DNA of 64,000 nucleotides from Streptomyces sp. NBC_00490 (GCF_036013645.1 NZ_CP107869.1:3410001-3474000); one strand, 5' to 3'; shown: positions 26,436 to 34,808, counted from the stretch's first letter. Notes: generated by a model from the sequence alone, not told the origin. Program-made: numbers and translations.

Positions 26436-27992
26436 GTGTACGGCGGCGGTGGCCCGGACCGGGCCACCGCCGTTCTGCTGCACGGGGCGGGCAACGGCAG
26501 CAAGGAGCGGCTGACGCCGATCGCGGAGGAGTTCGTGGGCCGGGGCTGCGGCGTCCTGGCCCTCGACTTCTCCGGACACGGCGAATCCACTGGTGAGCTG
26601 CGGGAGTTGAGCCTGCGCCGGCGCTTCGAGCAGGCCGTCGCGGTGATCGACGCCCGGGTGCCGGCGGACGGGCCGCTGATTCTCGTCGGGTTCAGCATGA
26701 GCGGGCAGACGGTGGCGGATCTCGTACGGCACTACGGCGAGCGCGTGACAGCGATCGGGCTGTGCTCGCCGGCGGTGTACGCGGCCGAGGCGTGGGACGT
26801 GCCGTTCGGCGACGGGGACAGCCGGTTCAGCGCGATCCTGCGCACCCCGGACAGCTGGCGCGGGGCGCCCGCACTGGACGCGCTGCGGGCGTACGAGGGG
26901 CGGGCGGTGCTCGCGGTGCCGGGACACGACGAGGTCATCCCGCCCGATGTGACGGAGGCCGTCCAGGACGCGCTGGCCGCGCGGTCGCAGTACACGCGCC
27001 TCGACATCCCGGACGCGCCGCACCGGTTGGGCCTCTGGTTCCACGATCACGCCGACGACCGGCGGGAGTTCGTCGACGCGCTGCTGGTCGAGGGCTGGAC
27101 GGCGACCCGCGCCTGGGTGGCCAAGCAGCTGCCCGCGGGCCGTTCGGTCACCACCACCCGTTCCCTGTCCGGGGGTTGGAGCTCGCAGATGCGCGCGCTC
27201 ACCCTCGACGACGGCTCCGACCTGGTCCTGCGGTCCTTCGTGAAGCCCTTCTTCCGGCACCACGCGCCCGGCCTCCTGAACCGCGAGGCGTCGATCCTCA
27301 CGCTGCTCGCCGGCCAGGACGGTATCCCGGCCCCCGAGCTGCTCGCCGTGGACGCCACCGCCGAACACAGCGATCACCCGAGCCTGTTGATGACCCGGCT
27401 GCCGGGCCGGCTGCGGGTCGACGAGGAGGATCTCGTACGGCGGCTCGACCTGCTGGCGGCCCAACTCGTCCGGATCCACCGGGTCGTACCCGACGAGCGC
27501 CCGCGCGCCTATCAGGCCTGGACGTCACCGGAGCGGGTGCGCGTGCCCGGGGGCGCGCTGTGGGAGCGGGCCGTGGACGTCATCCGGCGCGAGCCGCCGT
27601 CGTACGAAGGTGTCTTCCTGCACCGGGACTTCCACCCCGGCAACGTGCTCTTCAGCGACGACTCGCGGATCAGCGGTGTCGTCGACTGGGTCGAGACCTC
27701 GTGGGGCCCCGCCGACCTGGACGTCGCCCACTGCTCGACGGCGCTCGCGCTGCTGCACGGGCCGGAGCACGGGCTCGGGTTCCGGGACCGCTACGAGGCC
27801 CACGGCGGACGTCGGCTCGCGGAGGGCACGGATCACCTGTACTGGCGGCTGCTCGACTCCCTCGCCTACGCCCCCGACGCCGGGAAACTGGCGGGGCCGT
27901 GGCGCGAGCTGGGGCGGACCGAGCTGACGCCGGAGGTGCTGGGCGGGCGCCTGGAGGCCTATGTGGACGGGCTGTTGGAGCGGTACGCCTGA
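26436..27992 (+). CDS. Alpha/beta hydrolase fused to an APH-type phosphotransferase (5' end probably frameshifted)
   Basis: The 518-residue open frame has a hydrolase half (about residues 1-220) with LLHGAGNGSKERL, the nucleophile elbow GFSMSG (Ser89), the acid in PGHDEV and the histidine in DAPHRLG. It runs into an aminoglycoside-phosphotransferase-like half (about 225-518) with catalytic HRDFHPGNVLF and ISGVVDWVE. The GTG at 26436 has no ribosome site. In another frame, ATG 26389 follows GAGG and encodes MISSFTQHHDGERLSG, which reads as the missing hydrolase N-terminus. One base is lacking near 26434. Substrates are unknown. Confidence 0.75.
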   Translation: MYGGGGPDRATAVLLHGAGNGSKERLTPIAEEFVGRGCGVLALDFSGHGESTGELRELSLRRRFEQAVAVIDARVPADGPLILVGFSMSGQTVADLVRHYGERVTAIGLCSPAVYAAEAWDVPFGDGDSRFSAILRTPDSWRGAPALDALRAYEGRAVLAVPGHDEVIPPDVTEAVQDALAARSQYTRLDIPDAPHRLGLWFHDHADDRREFVDALLVEGWTATRAWVAKQLPAGRSVTTTRSLSGGWSSQMRALTLDDGSDLVLRSFVKPFFRHHAPGLLNREASILTLLAGQDGIPAPELLAVDATAEHSDHPSLLMTRLPGRLRVDEEDLVRRLDLLAAQLVRIHRVVPDERPRAYQAWTSPERVRVPGGALWERAVDVIRREPPSYEGVFLHRDFHPGNVLFSDDSRISGVVDWVETSWGPADLDVAHCSTALALLHGPEHGLGFRDRYEAHGGRRLAEGTDHLYWRLLDSLAYAPDAGKLAGPWRELGRTELTPEVLGGRLEAYVDGLLERYA

Positions 27993-28010
27993 GACCTTCC
28001 TCGCGGGCCG

Positions 28011-29375
28011 TCAGAGTTCCGGGGCCGCTCTCACCACTCCCGCGGCGACCGCGGCGGTCAGGGTGGTGTGGTCGGTGACGGTCTGGTCGGCGTAGGTCCG
28101 GGCGAACTCGGCGACGGCCTGGTCGAAGGTGTCGGACTTGCCCAGATAGGCGGCGATGGCGATGCGGTCGCCGGAGCGGGCGTGGGCCCGCGCGAGGGCG
28201 GTGCCGCAGAGGCGGGCGTACGAGGTGAGGGCGGCCGGGGTCATACCGGCGACGCCCGCCGAGCCCTTCATGTCGCGCAGCTGGCGCCAGTAGAAGGCCC
28301 GCCCCTGGGGCCCGGTCATCCAGCCCAGGAAGATGTCACTGGCCGCCTGGAGCAGGCGCTGGCCGACCACCACGCGGTGTCCTTGGTGGACGTAGGGGCC
28401 ACGCGGCAGATGTTCTTCCAGTACGGAGTTCCGCGCCTCCTTGATCTGCAGGAACAGCGGGTCGTCCGCGTCCCGTCCGGCGAGCAGGACGATGAAGCAG
28501 CGGGTGCCGACACTGCCGACGCCGACGACCTTGCGGGCGGCGTCGACGAAGCGGTAGCGGTCCAGCAGGAGGCGGCGCTCCTCGGAGAGGGTGGAGCGGT
28601 AGTCGCTGAAGATCTTGCGCAGGGACGCCATGTCGGAGGTGCCGGCGGGCTCCAGCAGCGGTGGGTCGTTGATGATGCGGTGGCGTCCGTCGACGACCTC
28701 CGTCAGCTTGCCGAGCGCCTGAAGGCTGGTGCGGCGGCGGGCCCGGGTCAGGCTCGACTCGACGCGCTTTCGGTGCCGGGCCGAGCGGACGAGCGGGAGC
28801 AGGGTGTCGGCGTCCGTCCGCTCGTACCAGACGGCCAGTTCGCCGAGCCCCGCGAGTCGGTGCATGGACGTGCGGTACGCGGCCGTCGCCTCCACGGCGG
28901 CGCGGTGCGCCTTCGGCTCGCTGTGGCCGTTCTCGCGGGCGGCCACGACGACGCTCGCGGCGAGCCGTTTGACGTCCCATTCGAACGGGCCGGGGAACGT
29001 CTCGTCGAAGTCGTTCAGGTCGAAGAGCAGGGAGCGTTCCGGTGAGGCGTACAGGCCGAAGTTGAGGAGGTGCGCGTCGCCGCAGAGTTGCACGGTGAGG
29101 CCGGTGCGGGGCTGGGCGGCGAGGTCCGCGGCCATCACCGCGGCGGCGCCGCGCAGGAAGGCGAAGGGGGAGGCGGTCATACGGCCGTAGCGGATCGGGA
29201 GGAGTTCCGGGAGGCGGTCGCGGCCCTGGCGCTCCAGTACGGCGACGGGGTCCGGGCGGTCGATGGAGGGGATCCAGGTGGCGTGGGCGGAGCGGGGGGT
29301 GCGTTTGCGGGCGGCTCGGCCTTGGGTGGCTCGGTCGGCGGGAGTGCGGGGCGTGCTGGTGCCGGGGGTGGTCAT
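28011..29375 (-). CDS. DUF2252 family protein
   Basis: This is a 454-residue protein of the DUF2252 family, distantly kinase-like. Conserved blocks are MTASPFAFLRGAAAVMAADL, VQLCGDAHLLNFGLYASPER and LFDLNDFDETFPGPFEWDVK. Also present are VGVGSVGTRCFIVLLAGRD and the C-terminal YADQTVTDHTTLTAAVAAG. The GDAHxxNFG and DFDE motifs resemble phosphotransferase catalytic and metal sites. No reaction is known. ATG 29375 follows AGGGCGGC. A longer in-frame extension upstream is noncoding repeat sequence. Confidence 0.88.
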   Translation of the reverse strand: MTTPGTSTPRTPADRATQGRAARKRTPRSAHATWIPSIDRPDPVAVLERQGRDRLPELLPIRYGRMTASPFAFLRGAAAVMAADLAAQPRTGLTVQLCGDAHLLNFGLYASPERSLLFDLNDFDETFPGPFEWDVKRLAASVVVAARENGHSEPKAHRAAVEATAAYRTSMHRLAGLGELAVWYERTDADTLLPLVRSARHRKRVESSLTRARRRTSLQALGKLTEVVDGRHRIINDPPLLEPAGTSDMASLRKIFSDYRSTLSEERRLLLDRYRFVDAARKVVGVGSVGTRCFIVLLAGRDADDPLFLQIKEARNSVLEEHLPRGPYVHQGHRVVVGQRLLQAASDIFLGWMTGPQGRAFYWRQLRDMKGSAGVAGMTPAALTSYARLCGTALARAHARSGDRIAIAAYLGKSDTFDQAVAEFARTYADQTVTDHTTLTAAVAAGVVRAAPEL

Positions 29376-29499
29376 CTGCCGCCCTGCCTGTGCATCGCGC
29401 CTCCCGGGTCTGGCGTGCCACCTCCTGCTCCTGTTCGCAGGGAAGCGTGGGACGGGGGGTGGCGCATGTCGGGTACGGCGATCGGGTGACGGGGTGTGG

Positions 29500-29660
29500 G
29501 TGCCCCCGAGGGTTTTCGCCCCCGCCGCCCTTATCCGTTCCCATCCCCAGGGGCTGCCGCCCCTTCGACCCCGCCCCAGGGGGCTCCGCCCCCTGGACCC
29601 CCATCGGCCCTGAAGGGGCCTCGTCCTCAAACGCCGGACGGGCTGAAAGATGCAGGCCGT
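29500..29660. repeat. Dispersed intergenic repeat with hairpins
   Basis: The 335-bp gap 29376-29710 between divergent genes holds this element. It has AGGGGCTGCCGCCCCT, the hairpin CCAGGGGGC-TCC-GCCCCCTGG at 29576-29596 and the tail CGTCCTCAAACGCCGGACGG. To my knowledge this tail, with the preceding GC hairpin, is a very common intergenic element of Streptomyces chromosomes. No gene is supported in the gap. Confidence 0.62.
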
Positions 29661-29710
29661 TGTCAGTGGGGGCGGGGAGGATGTGAGGCAGCGGATGAGT
29701 GGAGGTCGGT

Positions 29711-30898
29711 ATGGGTGGTGGGCCGGAGCGGTATGTGGGGGTCGGGGAGCGGCGGGGGCGGATCGGGGTGCGGCATCTGCTCGGGCGGGAGGTGAGGGCT
29801 GGGCGGCCGGAGGAGGTGGCCGCGGCGCTTGTTGCCTTGCACGGGAGTGATCCGGCGACCGTGTATCTGGCCGTGGGGGCTCGGTTGGCGGAGTCGGTGA
29901 AGACCGTGGGTGAGACCGAGCGGGCGTTGTACGAGGATCGTGCGCTGGTGCGGATGCACGGCATGCGGCACACGGTGTTCGTGTTCCCCGCCGAGCTGGT
30001 CGCGGTCGTGCACGCCTCGACGGGCGTGACCGTCGCCGCGCGGGAGCGTGCCTCGCTGGTCAAGGACATGGCCAAGGCGGGGGCGCCGGATGCCGTGTGG
30101 CTGGCGGAGGTCGAGGCGTCGGCGCTGGCCGCGCTGCGGCGGCGGGGTGAGGCGACGGCGTCCGAACTGGCCTTGGACGAGCCGCGGTTGCGGGAGCAGT
30201 TCGCGTACGCCGTGGGGAAGAGCTACGAGGGTGTGCACACCGTCTCGACGCGGCTGCTGAGGGTGTTGGGGGTCGAGGGGAAGGTCGTACGGGGGCGGCC
30301 GCTCGGTTCCTGGACGTCCTCGCAGTTCCGCTGGGCCGTGGCGCCCGCGCATCCGGAACTCGACGTCGCCGAGGCGCAGGCGGCCCTGCTCGGGCGCTGG
30401 CTCGCGGTGTGCGGGCCGGCCACGGAGGACGACCTCAAGTGGTGGACGGGCTGGAAGGTGACGGAGGTCCGGCGGGCGCTGGCCGCGATCGGGGCGCGGG
30501 CGGTGGCCCTGGACGAGGGCACGGGGTGGGTCACGGCGCAGGACGTCGAGCCGGTGGCCGGGCCCGTGGAGCCCTGGGCCGCGCTGCTGCCCGCCCTCGA
30601 TCCGACGGCGATGGGGTGGCGGCAGCGGGACTGGTATCTGGCGCCGGAACTACGGCCCCTGCTCTTCGACCGCAGCGGCAACGTGGGACCGACGGTGTGG
30701 TGGAACGGGCGGGTGGTGGGCGGCTGGGCCCAGCGCGCCGACGGGGAGATCGTGTGGCGGGTGCTGGAGAGGGAGGGGGTGGGGCGTGAGGCGGAAGCGG
30801 CGATCGAGGCGGAGGCGGAGCGCTTGCGGGGGTGGGTGGGGGCGACCCGGGTGACGCCGCGGTTCCGGACACCCTTGGAGCGGGAGTTGGCCGCGTAA
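29711..30898 (+). CDS. HTH_42 (AlkZ-superfamily) winged-helix protein
   Basis: This is a 395-residue protein of three winged-helix units. The first domain has VRAGRPEEVAAALVALHGSD. Later blocks are RMHGMRHTVFVFPAELVAVV, SYEGVHTVSTRLLRVLGVEG and the C-terminal DWYLAPELRPLLFDRSGNVG with PTVWWNGRVVGGWAQR. AlkZ and YcaQ of this superfamily unhook DNA crosslinks using a QxQ or QxD motif at the end of the first helical unit. Here the aligned residues are HGSD, so glycosylase activity is doubtful or differs. GGAGGT precedes ATG 29711. Confidence 0.82.
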   Translation: MGGGPERYVGVGERRGRIGVRHLLGREVRAGRPEEVAAALVALHGSDPATVYLAVGARLAESVKTVGETERALYEDRALVRMHGMRHTVFVFPAELVAVVHASTGVTVAARERASLVKDMAKAGAPDAVWLAEVEASALAALRRRGEATASELALDEPRLREQFAYAVGKSYEGVHTVSTRLLRVLGVEGKVVRGRPLGSWTSSQFRWAVAPAHPELDVAEAQAALLGRWLAVCGPATEDDLKWWTGWKVTEVRRALAAIGARAVALDEGTGWVTAQDVEPVAGPVEPWAALLPALDPTAMGWRQRDWYLAPELRPLLFDRSGNVGPTVWWNGRVVGGWAQRADGEIVWRVLEREGVGREAEAAIEAEAERLRGWVGATRVTPRFRTPLERELAA

Positions 30899-30918
30899 GG
30901 GGTGGCCGGCGGCGAGAC

Positions 30919-30957
30919 GGCGCCGGGTGCCCCGAGCGGCACGGGGTACCCGGCGCC
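30919..30957. terminator. Hairpin between convergent genes
   Basis: GGCGCCGGGTGCCCC and GGGGTACCCGGCGCC form a 15-bp stem (one G-U pair) around a 9-base loop. It lies between the HTH_42 gene and the opposing small gene, so it can terminate both. Confidence 0.8.
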
Positions 30958-30962
30958 ATGAC

Positions 30963-31271
30963 TCACCGTGCGTAACGCATCAGCGCCCGCACCATGTGGC
31001 ACGTCGTGTCCGACGGCGGATGGACGCCGATCGTCTCCGCCGTGGCCCTTATCGTCTCGTTGCGGGCCTGGTTGGGCAGATAGACGCCCGAGTCGAGCAG
31101 GGCGATGGCGAGCCGCATCGCCTTGAGGCGGCGGTTGTGCGTGATGTACCACTCGCGCGGGCGTCCGGGCGGCAGCGCGCGCTTCTCCACGGGCGCGTAC
31201 GGCAGGTCCAGCAGCACCGGGTGCTGAGCGGTCGACTGGGTGGGCAACGGCTTCAGTGCGGCAGCGGGCAC
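30963..31271 (-). CDS. Small conserved protein of unknown function
   Basis: This is a protein of about 102 residues beginning VPAAALKPLPTQSTAQHPVL. It continues through PREWYITHNRRLKAMRLAIA to a helical C-terminus ending MVRALMRYAR. The start is decided by AGGAGG: it abuts ATG 31277 directly but stands six bases before GTG 31271, so GTG is preferred. It has no signal or membrane helix. I do not recognise the family. Confidence 0.65.
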   Translation of the reverse strand: MPAAALKPLPTQSTAQHPVLLDLPYAPVEKRALPPGRPREWYITHNRRLKAMRLAIALLDSGVYLPNQARNETIRATAETIGVHPPSDTTCHMVRALMRYAR

Positions 31272-31444
31272 AGGCATCCTCCTGTCGCGGTCAGGGCGTC
31301 CTCGGGGGGCCACGACGCCCCCCGCAACACCCTCGAACACTTCTACTATTCTACCCTCCGCCACTGACAAAAGGCCCTGGCCACAAGGCTTTCGGGGCCG
31401 CTGTGACCCAGGTGGAGAACGGGTTTTCGCGTACCGTGGACGGC

Positions 31445-31804
31445 ATGGAGATCTGGATCAACCCGGCCTGTTCCAAGTGCCGCAGCGCCCTCACTCTGCT
31501 CGACGCCGAGGGCGCCGACTACACCGTCCGCCGCTACCTGGAGGACGTACCGAGCGAGGCCGAGATCAAGGACGTACTCGACCGTCTCGGCCTCGAACCG
31601 TGGGACATCACCCGTACCCAGGAGGCCGCCGCCAAGGAGCTCGGGCTCAAGGACTGGGCCCGGGACGAGCCCTCGCGGGACCGCTGGATCAAGGCGCTCT
31701 CCGAGCACCCCAAGCTGATCCAGCGGCCGATCATCACGGCGGAGGACGGGACGGCGGTGGTCGGCCGTACCGACGAGGCCGTACGGGATGCTCTGTCCCG
31801 TTGA
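31445..31804 (+). CDS. ArsC/Spx-like thioredoxin-fold protein (putative arsenate reductase family)
   Basis: This is a 119-residue ArsC-family protein. The N-terminal active-site loop is NPACSKCRSAL, a CXXC (Cys9, Cys12). LEDVPSEAEIKDVLDRLGLE and LIQRPIITAEDG with the conserved Arg-Pro follow. Proteins of this family include glutaredoxin-dependent arsenate reductases and the related YffB and Spx types. There are no ars neighbours, so arsenate reduction is not assured and a thiol-redox role is equally possible. Confidence 0.85.
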   Translation: MEIWINPACSKCRSALTLLDAEGADYTVRRYLEDVPSEAEIKDVLDRLGLEPWDITRTQEAAAKELGLKDWARDEPSRDRWIKALSEHPKLIQRPIITAEDGTAVVGRTDEAVRDALSR

Positions 31805-31862
31805 GCAAGTGATTGTCCGGCGGCGGGAGTTGGGGGCGTCGACGCTGTTACCCTCCGCCGCC

Positions 31863-32654
31863 ATGACCTTCGGTGATCAAGGAACGCCGTACGGGGCCGC
31901 GGACCCGTACACCCAGTGGGTGGTTGAGCAGGAGCGGATACGCCGACGGCGGCGCACCCGGCGCGCGGTGGCCGCGGGGACGGGTGCCGTCCTCGTCGCG
32001 GCGATCACCGCGGGAGGCTTCCGGTACGCGGGCGGCGACGGTGATCGGGAGGCGGCCGCTCCCCCGCCGTCGGCGGCCGCGTCCGTCACCGCGTCCCCGC
32101 CCTCAGGCGCCCCGTCCACGCTGCCCTCCTTGCTCTCCCGGCCTGTGATCCGTCCGGAGCAGGCCTTCCCCGCGAAGAGCGTGCGGCTCGACGACGGCTC
32201 CCGGTACGAGCGCGTCGACCTGGCCACCACCACCGACTGCTCCGAGGGCATGTCGCCGGAGCTGGCCGCGCTGATCCAACAGGGGCAGGGGTGCGAGCGG
32301 TTGACCGCCGCGCTGTTCACGGACGCCGAGCGGCGGTCGCAGGTGACGGTGACCGTGCTGAGCTTCCGGACCGTCCAGGACGCCTCGAAGGTGTTCGCGA
32401 TGGCCTCGATGGACCCGGTGGCCTATCAGGTGGTGTCGCTCGATCCGCCGCCGGAAGCGGGGCTGCCGACCGTGCCGCCCGGGTCGGCGGGCGTGTTCCG
32501 GCGGTTGATGACCGTGCGGTCCGTGGTGTTCGCCAACGGGCAGTGGGGGGACGGGGCGGAGACCGACGAGGCCGCGATCACCGAGGAGACCGAGGATCTC
32601 CTCCAGTACGCCGACGACAACGTGGTGGCGTACGAGGATCCAAGTTCCTTGTGA
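31863..32654 (+). CDS. Membrane-anchored protein with an external domain, unknown
   Basis: This is a 263-residue protein. A cytoplasmic N-terminus with an Arg-rich stretch (ERIRRRRRTRRAVAAG) precedes one membrane helix (about residues 40-57). A Pro/Ser/Ala-rich linker (about 65-95) and an external domain of about 165 residues follow. That domain has two Cys (DCSEG and QGCERL) that may form a disulfide. The conserved-looking part includes VLSFRTVQDASKVFAMASM and SVVFANGQWGDG. The family is unknown to me. Confidence 0.75.
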   Translation: MTFGDQGTPYGAADPYTQWVVEQERIRRRRRTRRAVAAGTGAVLVAAITAGGFRYAGGDGDREAAAPPPSAAASVTASPPSGAPSTLPSLLSRPVIRPEQAFPAKSVRLDDGSRYERVDLATTTDCSEGMSPELAALIQQGQGCERLTAALFTDAERRSQVTVTVLSFRTVQDASKVFAMASMDPVAYQVVSLDPPPEAGLPTVPPGSAGVFRRLMTVRSVVFANGQWGDGAETDEAAITEETEDLLQYADDNVVAYEDPSSL

Positions 32655-32658
32655 CGCA

Positions 32659-32695
32659 GGTTACTTCAGTGACTCCTGTAAACCGCTGAGTAACC
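32659..32695. promoter_or_regulatory. Inverted and direct repeats upstream of the secreted DPBB gene
   Basis: GGTTACT (32659-32665) and AGTAACC (32689-32695) form an inverted repeat. TAAACC and GTAACC (32679, 32690) also form a direct repeat at an 11-bp step. This recalls OmpR-family sites such as MtrA half-sites. It ends 56 bp before the gene start. The regulator is not known. Confidence 0.4.
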
Positions 32696-32751
32696 TCGTT
32701 CGGTATCTCGTACATAGCGGCGTACGCTCCCCGACCTCTCAGGAGGCGCGC

Positions 32752-33408
32752 ATGTCGCGTAGGAGAACTGTCAGTACGGGCAAGAAGGTCGCGCTGTTCG
32801 TCGGTGCGGCCGCGGTGGCGGGTGGTGGGGCCTTCGTCATGGCGAGCACCTCGAACGCCTCGCAGGCTCCGCAGAACGTGCGGACCAAGGCCGACTCGGC
32901 CGTCTGCCAGGGGCTCGCCACCGCCCTCGGCAACAACCAGAAGTTCATCGACGGTCAACGGGCCGCACCGGACGCGCAGTCCACGGCCCGGATCGCCAAC
33001 CGCGAGGCCGTCATCGCACAGATCAAGGTGCAGCAGAAGGCGTCCGGATGCGCTGTTGGGGAGTCGGCTCAGGACTCCCAGGCGGCACAGCCGGCCACGC
33101 CGAGCGCCGCGGCGAGCGCGGCCCCGAGTGCGGTACCGAGCGCACCGGCCGCCGTCTCGGGGCAGCAGGTCTGCAACGGCTCCACGGTGACCCTCTCCGG
33201 CGAGGCCGGGGCGCCCGCCGCCTCCAGCAACCAGTTCCCGGCGGGGACGAAGCTGAAGGTCACCAACCTGGACAACAACAAGTCCACGACGGTGGAGGTC
33301 ACGTCGGTCTCCGGCAGCTGCGCGCTGCTGAACAACGCCGCTTTCGAGCAGGTCCGCGAGCCCGGGAAGTTCCTGATCCGACGGGCTCTGATCGAGAAGG
33401 TGGGGTGA
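32752..33408 (+). CDS. Secreted protein with a C-terminal double-psi beta-barrel-like domain
   Basis: This is a 218-residue exported protein. A basic N-terminus (MSRRRTVSTGKK) and a hydrophobic segment (about residues 13-30) act as signal or anchor. A helical module bounded by two Cys (AVCQGL to ASGC, about 44-100) follows. An Ala/Pro/Ser linker then leads to an RlpA-like domain (about 140-218) with SSNQFPAGTKLKVTNLDNNK and SGSCALLNNAAFEQV. RlpA-like folds bind or cut peptidoglycan, but the catalytic Asp/His pair is not obvious. AGGAGG precedes ATG 32752. Confidence 0.78.
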   Translation: MSRRRTVSTGKKVALFVGAAAVAGGGAFVMASTSNASQAPQNVRTKADSAVCQGLATALGNNQKFIDGQRAAPDAQSTARIANREAVIAQIKVQQKASGCAVGESAQDSQAAQPATPSAAASAAPSAVPSAPAAVSGQQVCNGSTVTLSGEAGAPAASSNQFPAGTKLKVTNLDNNKSTTVEVTSVSGSCALLNNAAFEQVREPGKFLIRRALIEKVG

Positions 33409-33440
33409 GGCCGACGGCGTAGAACCCCGTACGTGTCACG

Positions 33441-33474
33441 GGTCCCGCTGTTCGCGGCCACGAACAGCGGGACC
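33441..33474 (+). terminator. Hairpin after the secreted DPBB gene
   Basis: GGTCCCGCTGTTCG and CGAACAGCGGGACC make a 14-bp stem with a 6-base loop. It lies 32 bp after the stop, within the 351-bp gap 33409-33759. The rest of that gap is the glnII promoter region. Confidence 0.8.
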
Positions 33475-33619
33475 TACACGTCTTCGGCAACCGCATCGCA
33501 TACGAGCCCGTCGGAGCGTGTCGCCGCCCAGCCGTCAGCAGGGGTTTCTGTCGGCTTTCTGTGTCGGCTTGTGCACACCGGCCGTCCTCACGCCGTGAGA
33601 CGCGCCACAGAACCACCAG

Positions 33620-33657
33620 GTAACACGGGGTTCACATCAGAGCAATGATCGGGAAAT
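33620..33657 (+). promoter_or_regulatory. GlnR operator of glnII
   Basis: GTAAC-n6-TTCAC-n6-GCAAT-n6-GAAAT repeats at an 11-bp step, the geometry of GlnR boxes, and ends about 100 bp before the glnII start. A TTGACA follows at 33664. GTTCAC at 33630 also resembles half of a PHO box, and PhoP is reported to compete with GlnR at glnA and glnII in S. coelicolor. Confidence 0.75.
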
Positions 33658-33759
33658 CGCCTGTTGACAGGCTGCCGGGCATCAAGCGCGGCGTTTCAGT
33701 GCCGCAGCGCCGCAGCACCCGCACATGCGCCTAGAGACCCACCCCGAAGGATGTGTCCC

Positions 33760-34788
33760 GTGACCTTCAAGGCTGAGTACATCTGGATCGACGGCACCGA
33801 GCCGACGGCCAAGCTTCGCTCGAAGACCAAGATACTCGCCGACTCCGCCAAGGGCGCCGAGCTGCCGATCTGGGGCTTCGACGGTTCTTCCACGAACCAG
33901 GCCGAGGGGCACTCCTCCGACCGCGTGCTCAAGCCGGTGTTCACCTGCCCGGACCCGATCCGTGGCGGCGACGACATCCTGGTGCTGTGCGAGGTCCTCG
34001 ACATCGACTTCACTCCGCACTCCTCCAACACCCGCGCCGCGCTGGCCGAGGTCGCCGAGAAGTTCGCCGCTCAGGAGCCGATCTTCGGCATCGAGCAGGA
34101 GTACACCTTCTTCAAGGACGGCTACCCGCTCGGCTTCCCCAAGGGCGGCTTCCCGGCCCCCCAGGGCGGCTACTACTGCGGTGTCGGCGCCGACGAGATC
34201 TTCGGCCGTGACGTCGTCGAGGCGCACCTGGACAACTGCCTGAAGGCGGGCCTGGCGATCTCCGGCATCAACGCCGAGGTCATGCCCGGCCAGTGGGAGT
34301 TCCAGGTCGGCCCGGTCTCTCCGCTGGAGGTCTCCGACCACCTGTGGATCGCCCGCTGGCTGCTCTACCGCACCGCCGAGGACTTCGGCGTCTCCGCCAC
34401 CCTGGACCCCAAGCCGGTCAAGGGCGACTGGAACGGCGCGGGCGCGCACACCAACTTCTCCACCAAGGCGATGCGCGAGACGTACGAGGCGATCATCACC
34501 GCCGCCGAGTCGCTCGGTGAGGGCTCCAAGCCGCTCGACCACGTCAAGAACTACGGCGCCGGCATCGACGACCGGCTCACCGGTCTGCACGAGACCGCCC
34601 CGTGGAACGAGTACTCCTACGGTGTCTCCAACCGTGGCGCCTCGGTCCGTATCCCGTGGCAGGTCGAGAAGGACGGCAAGGGTTACATCGAGGACCGCCG
34701 TCCGAACGCCAACGTCGACCCGTACCTGGTGACGCGTCTGATCGTCGACACGTGCTGCTCCGCGCTGGAGAAGGCCGGTCAGGTCTGA
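33760..34788 (+). CDS. glnII: Glutamine synthetase, type II (eukaryotic-like)
   Basis: This is a 342-residue GSII of the decameric, heat-labile type found in actinomycetes and rhizobia. It begins VTFKAEYIWIDGTEPTAKLR and shows LPIWGFDGSSTNQAEGHSSD, GIEQEYTFF, NAEVMPGQWEFQVGP and the ATP-site GDWNGAGAHTNFSTKAMR. It makes glutamine and is normally induced under nitrogen limitation by GlnR, whose boxes lie upstream. GTG 33760 follows GAAGG. A 15-bp hairpin ends the transcript. Confidence 0.97.
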   Translation: MTFKAEYIWIDGTEPTAKLRSKTKILADSAKGAELPIWGFDGSSTNQAEGHSSDRVLKPVFTCPDPIRGGDDILVLCEVLDIDFTPHSSNTRAALAEVAEKFAAQEPIFGIEQEYTFFKDGYPLGFPKGGFPAPQGGYYCGVGADEIFGRDVVEAHLDNCLKAGLAISGINAEVMPGQWEFQVGPVSPLEVSDHLWIARWLLYRTAEDFGVSATLDPKPVKGDWNGAGAHTNFSTKAMRETYEAIITAAESLGEGSKPLDHVKNYGAGIDDRLTGLHETAPWNEYSYGVSNRGASVRIPWQVEKDGKGYIEDRRPNANVDPYLVTRLIVDTCCSALEKAGQV

Positions 34789-34808
34789 TCCGCCCGCCAG
34801 TAGCTTCC

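Noticed and set aside
29376..29630. N-terminal extension of the DUF2252 frame
   Set aside because: It would translate the dispersed repeat. A ribosome site and the family N-terminus support ATG 29375.
33433..33648. 71-codon plus-strand frame before glnII
   Set aside because: It runs through a terminator hairpin and the GlnR sites, with no ribosome site.
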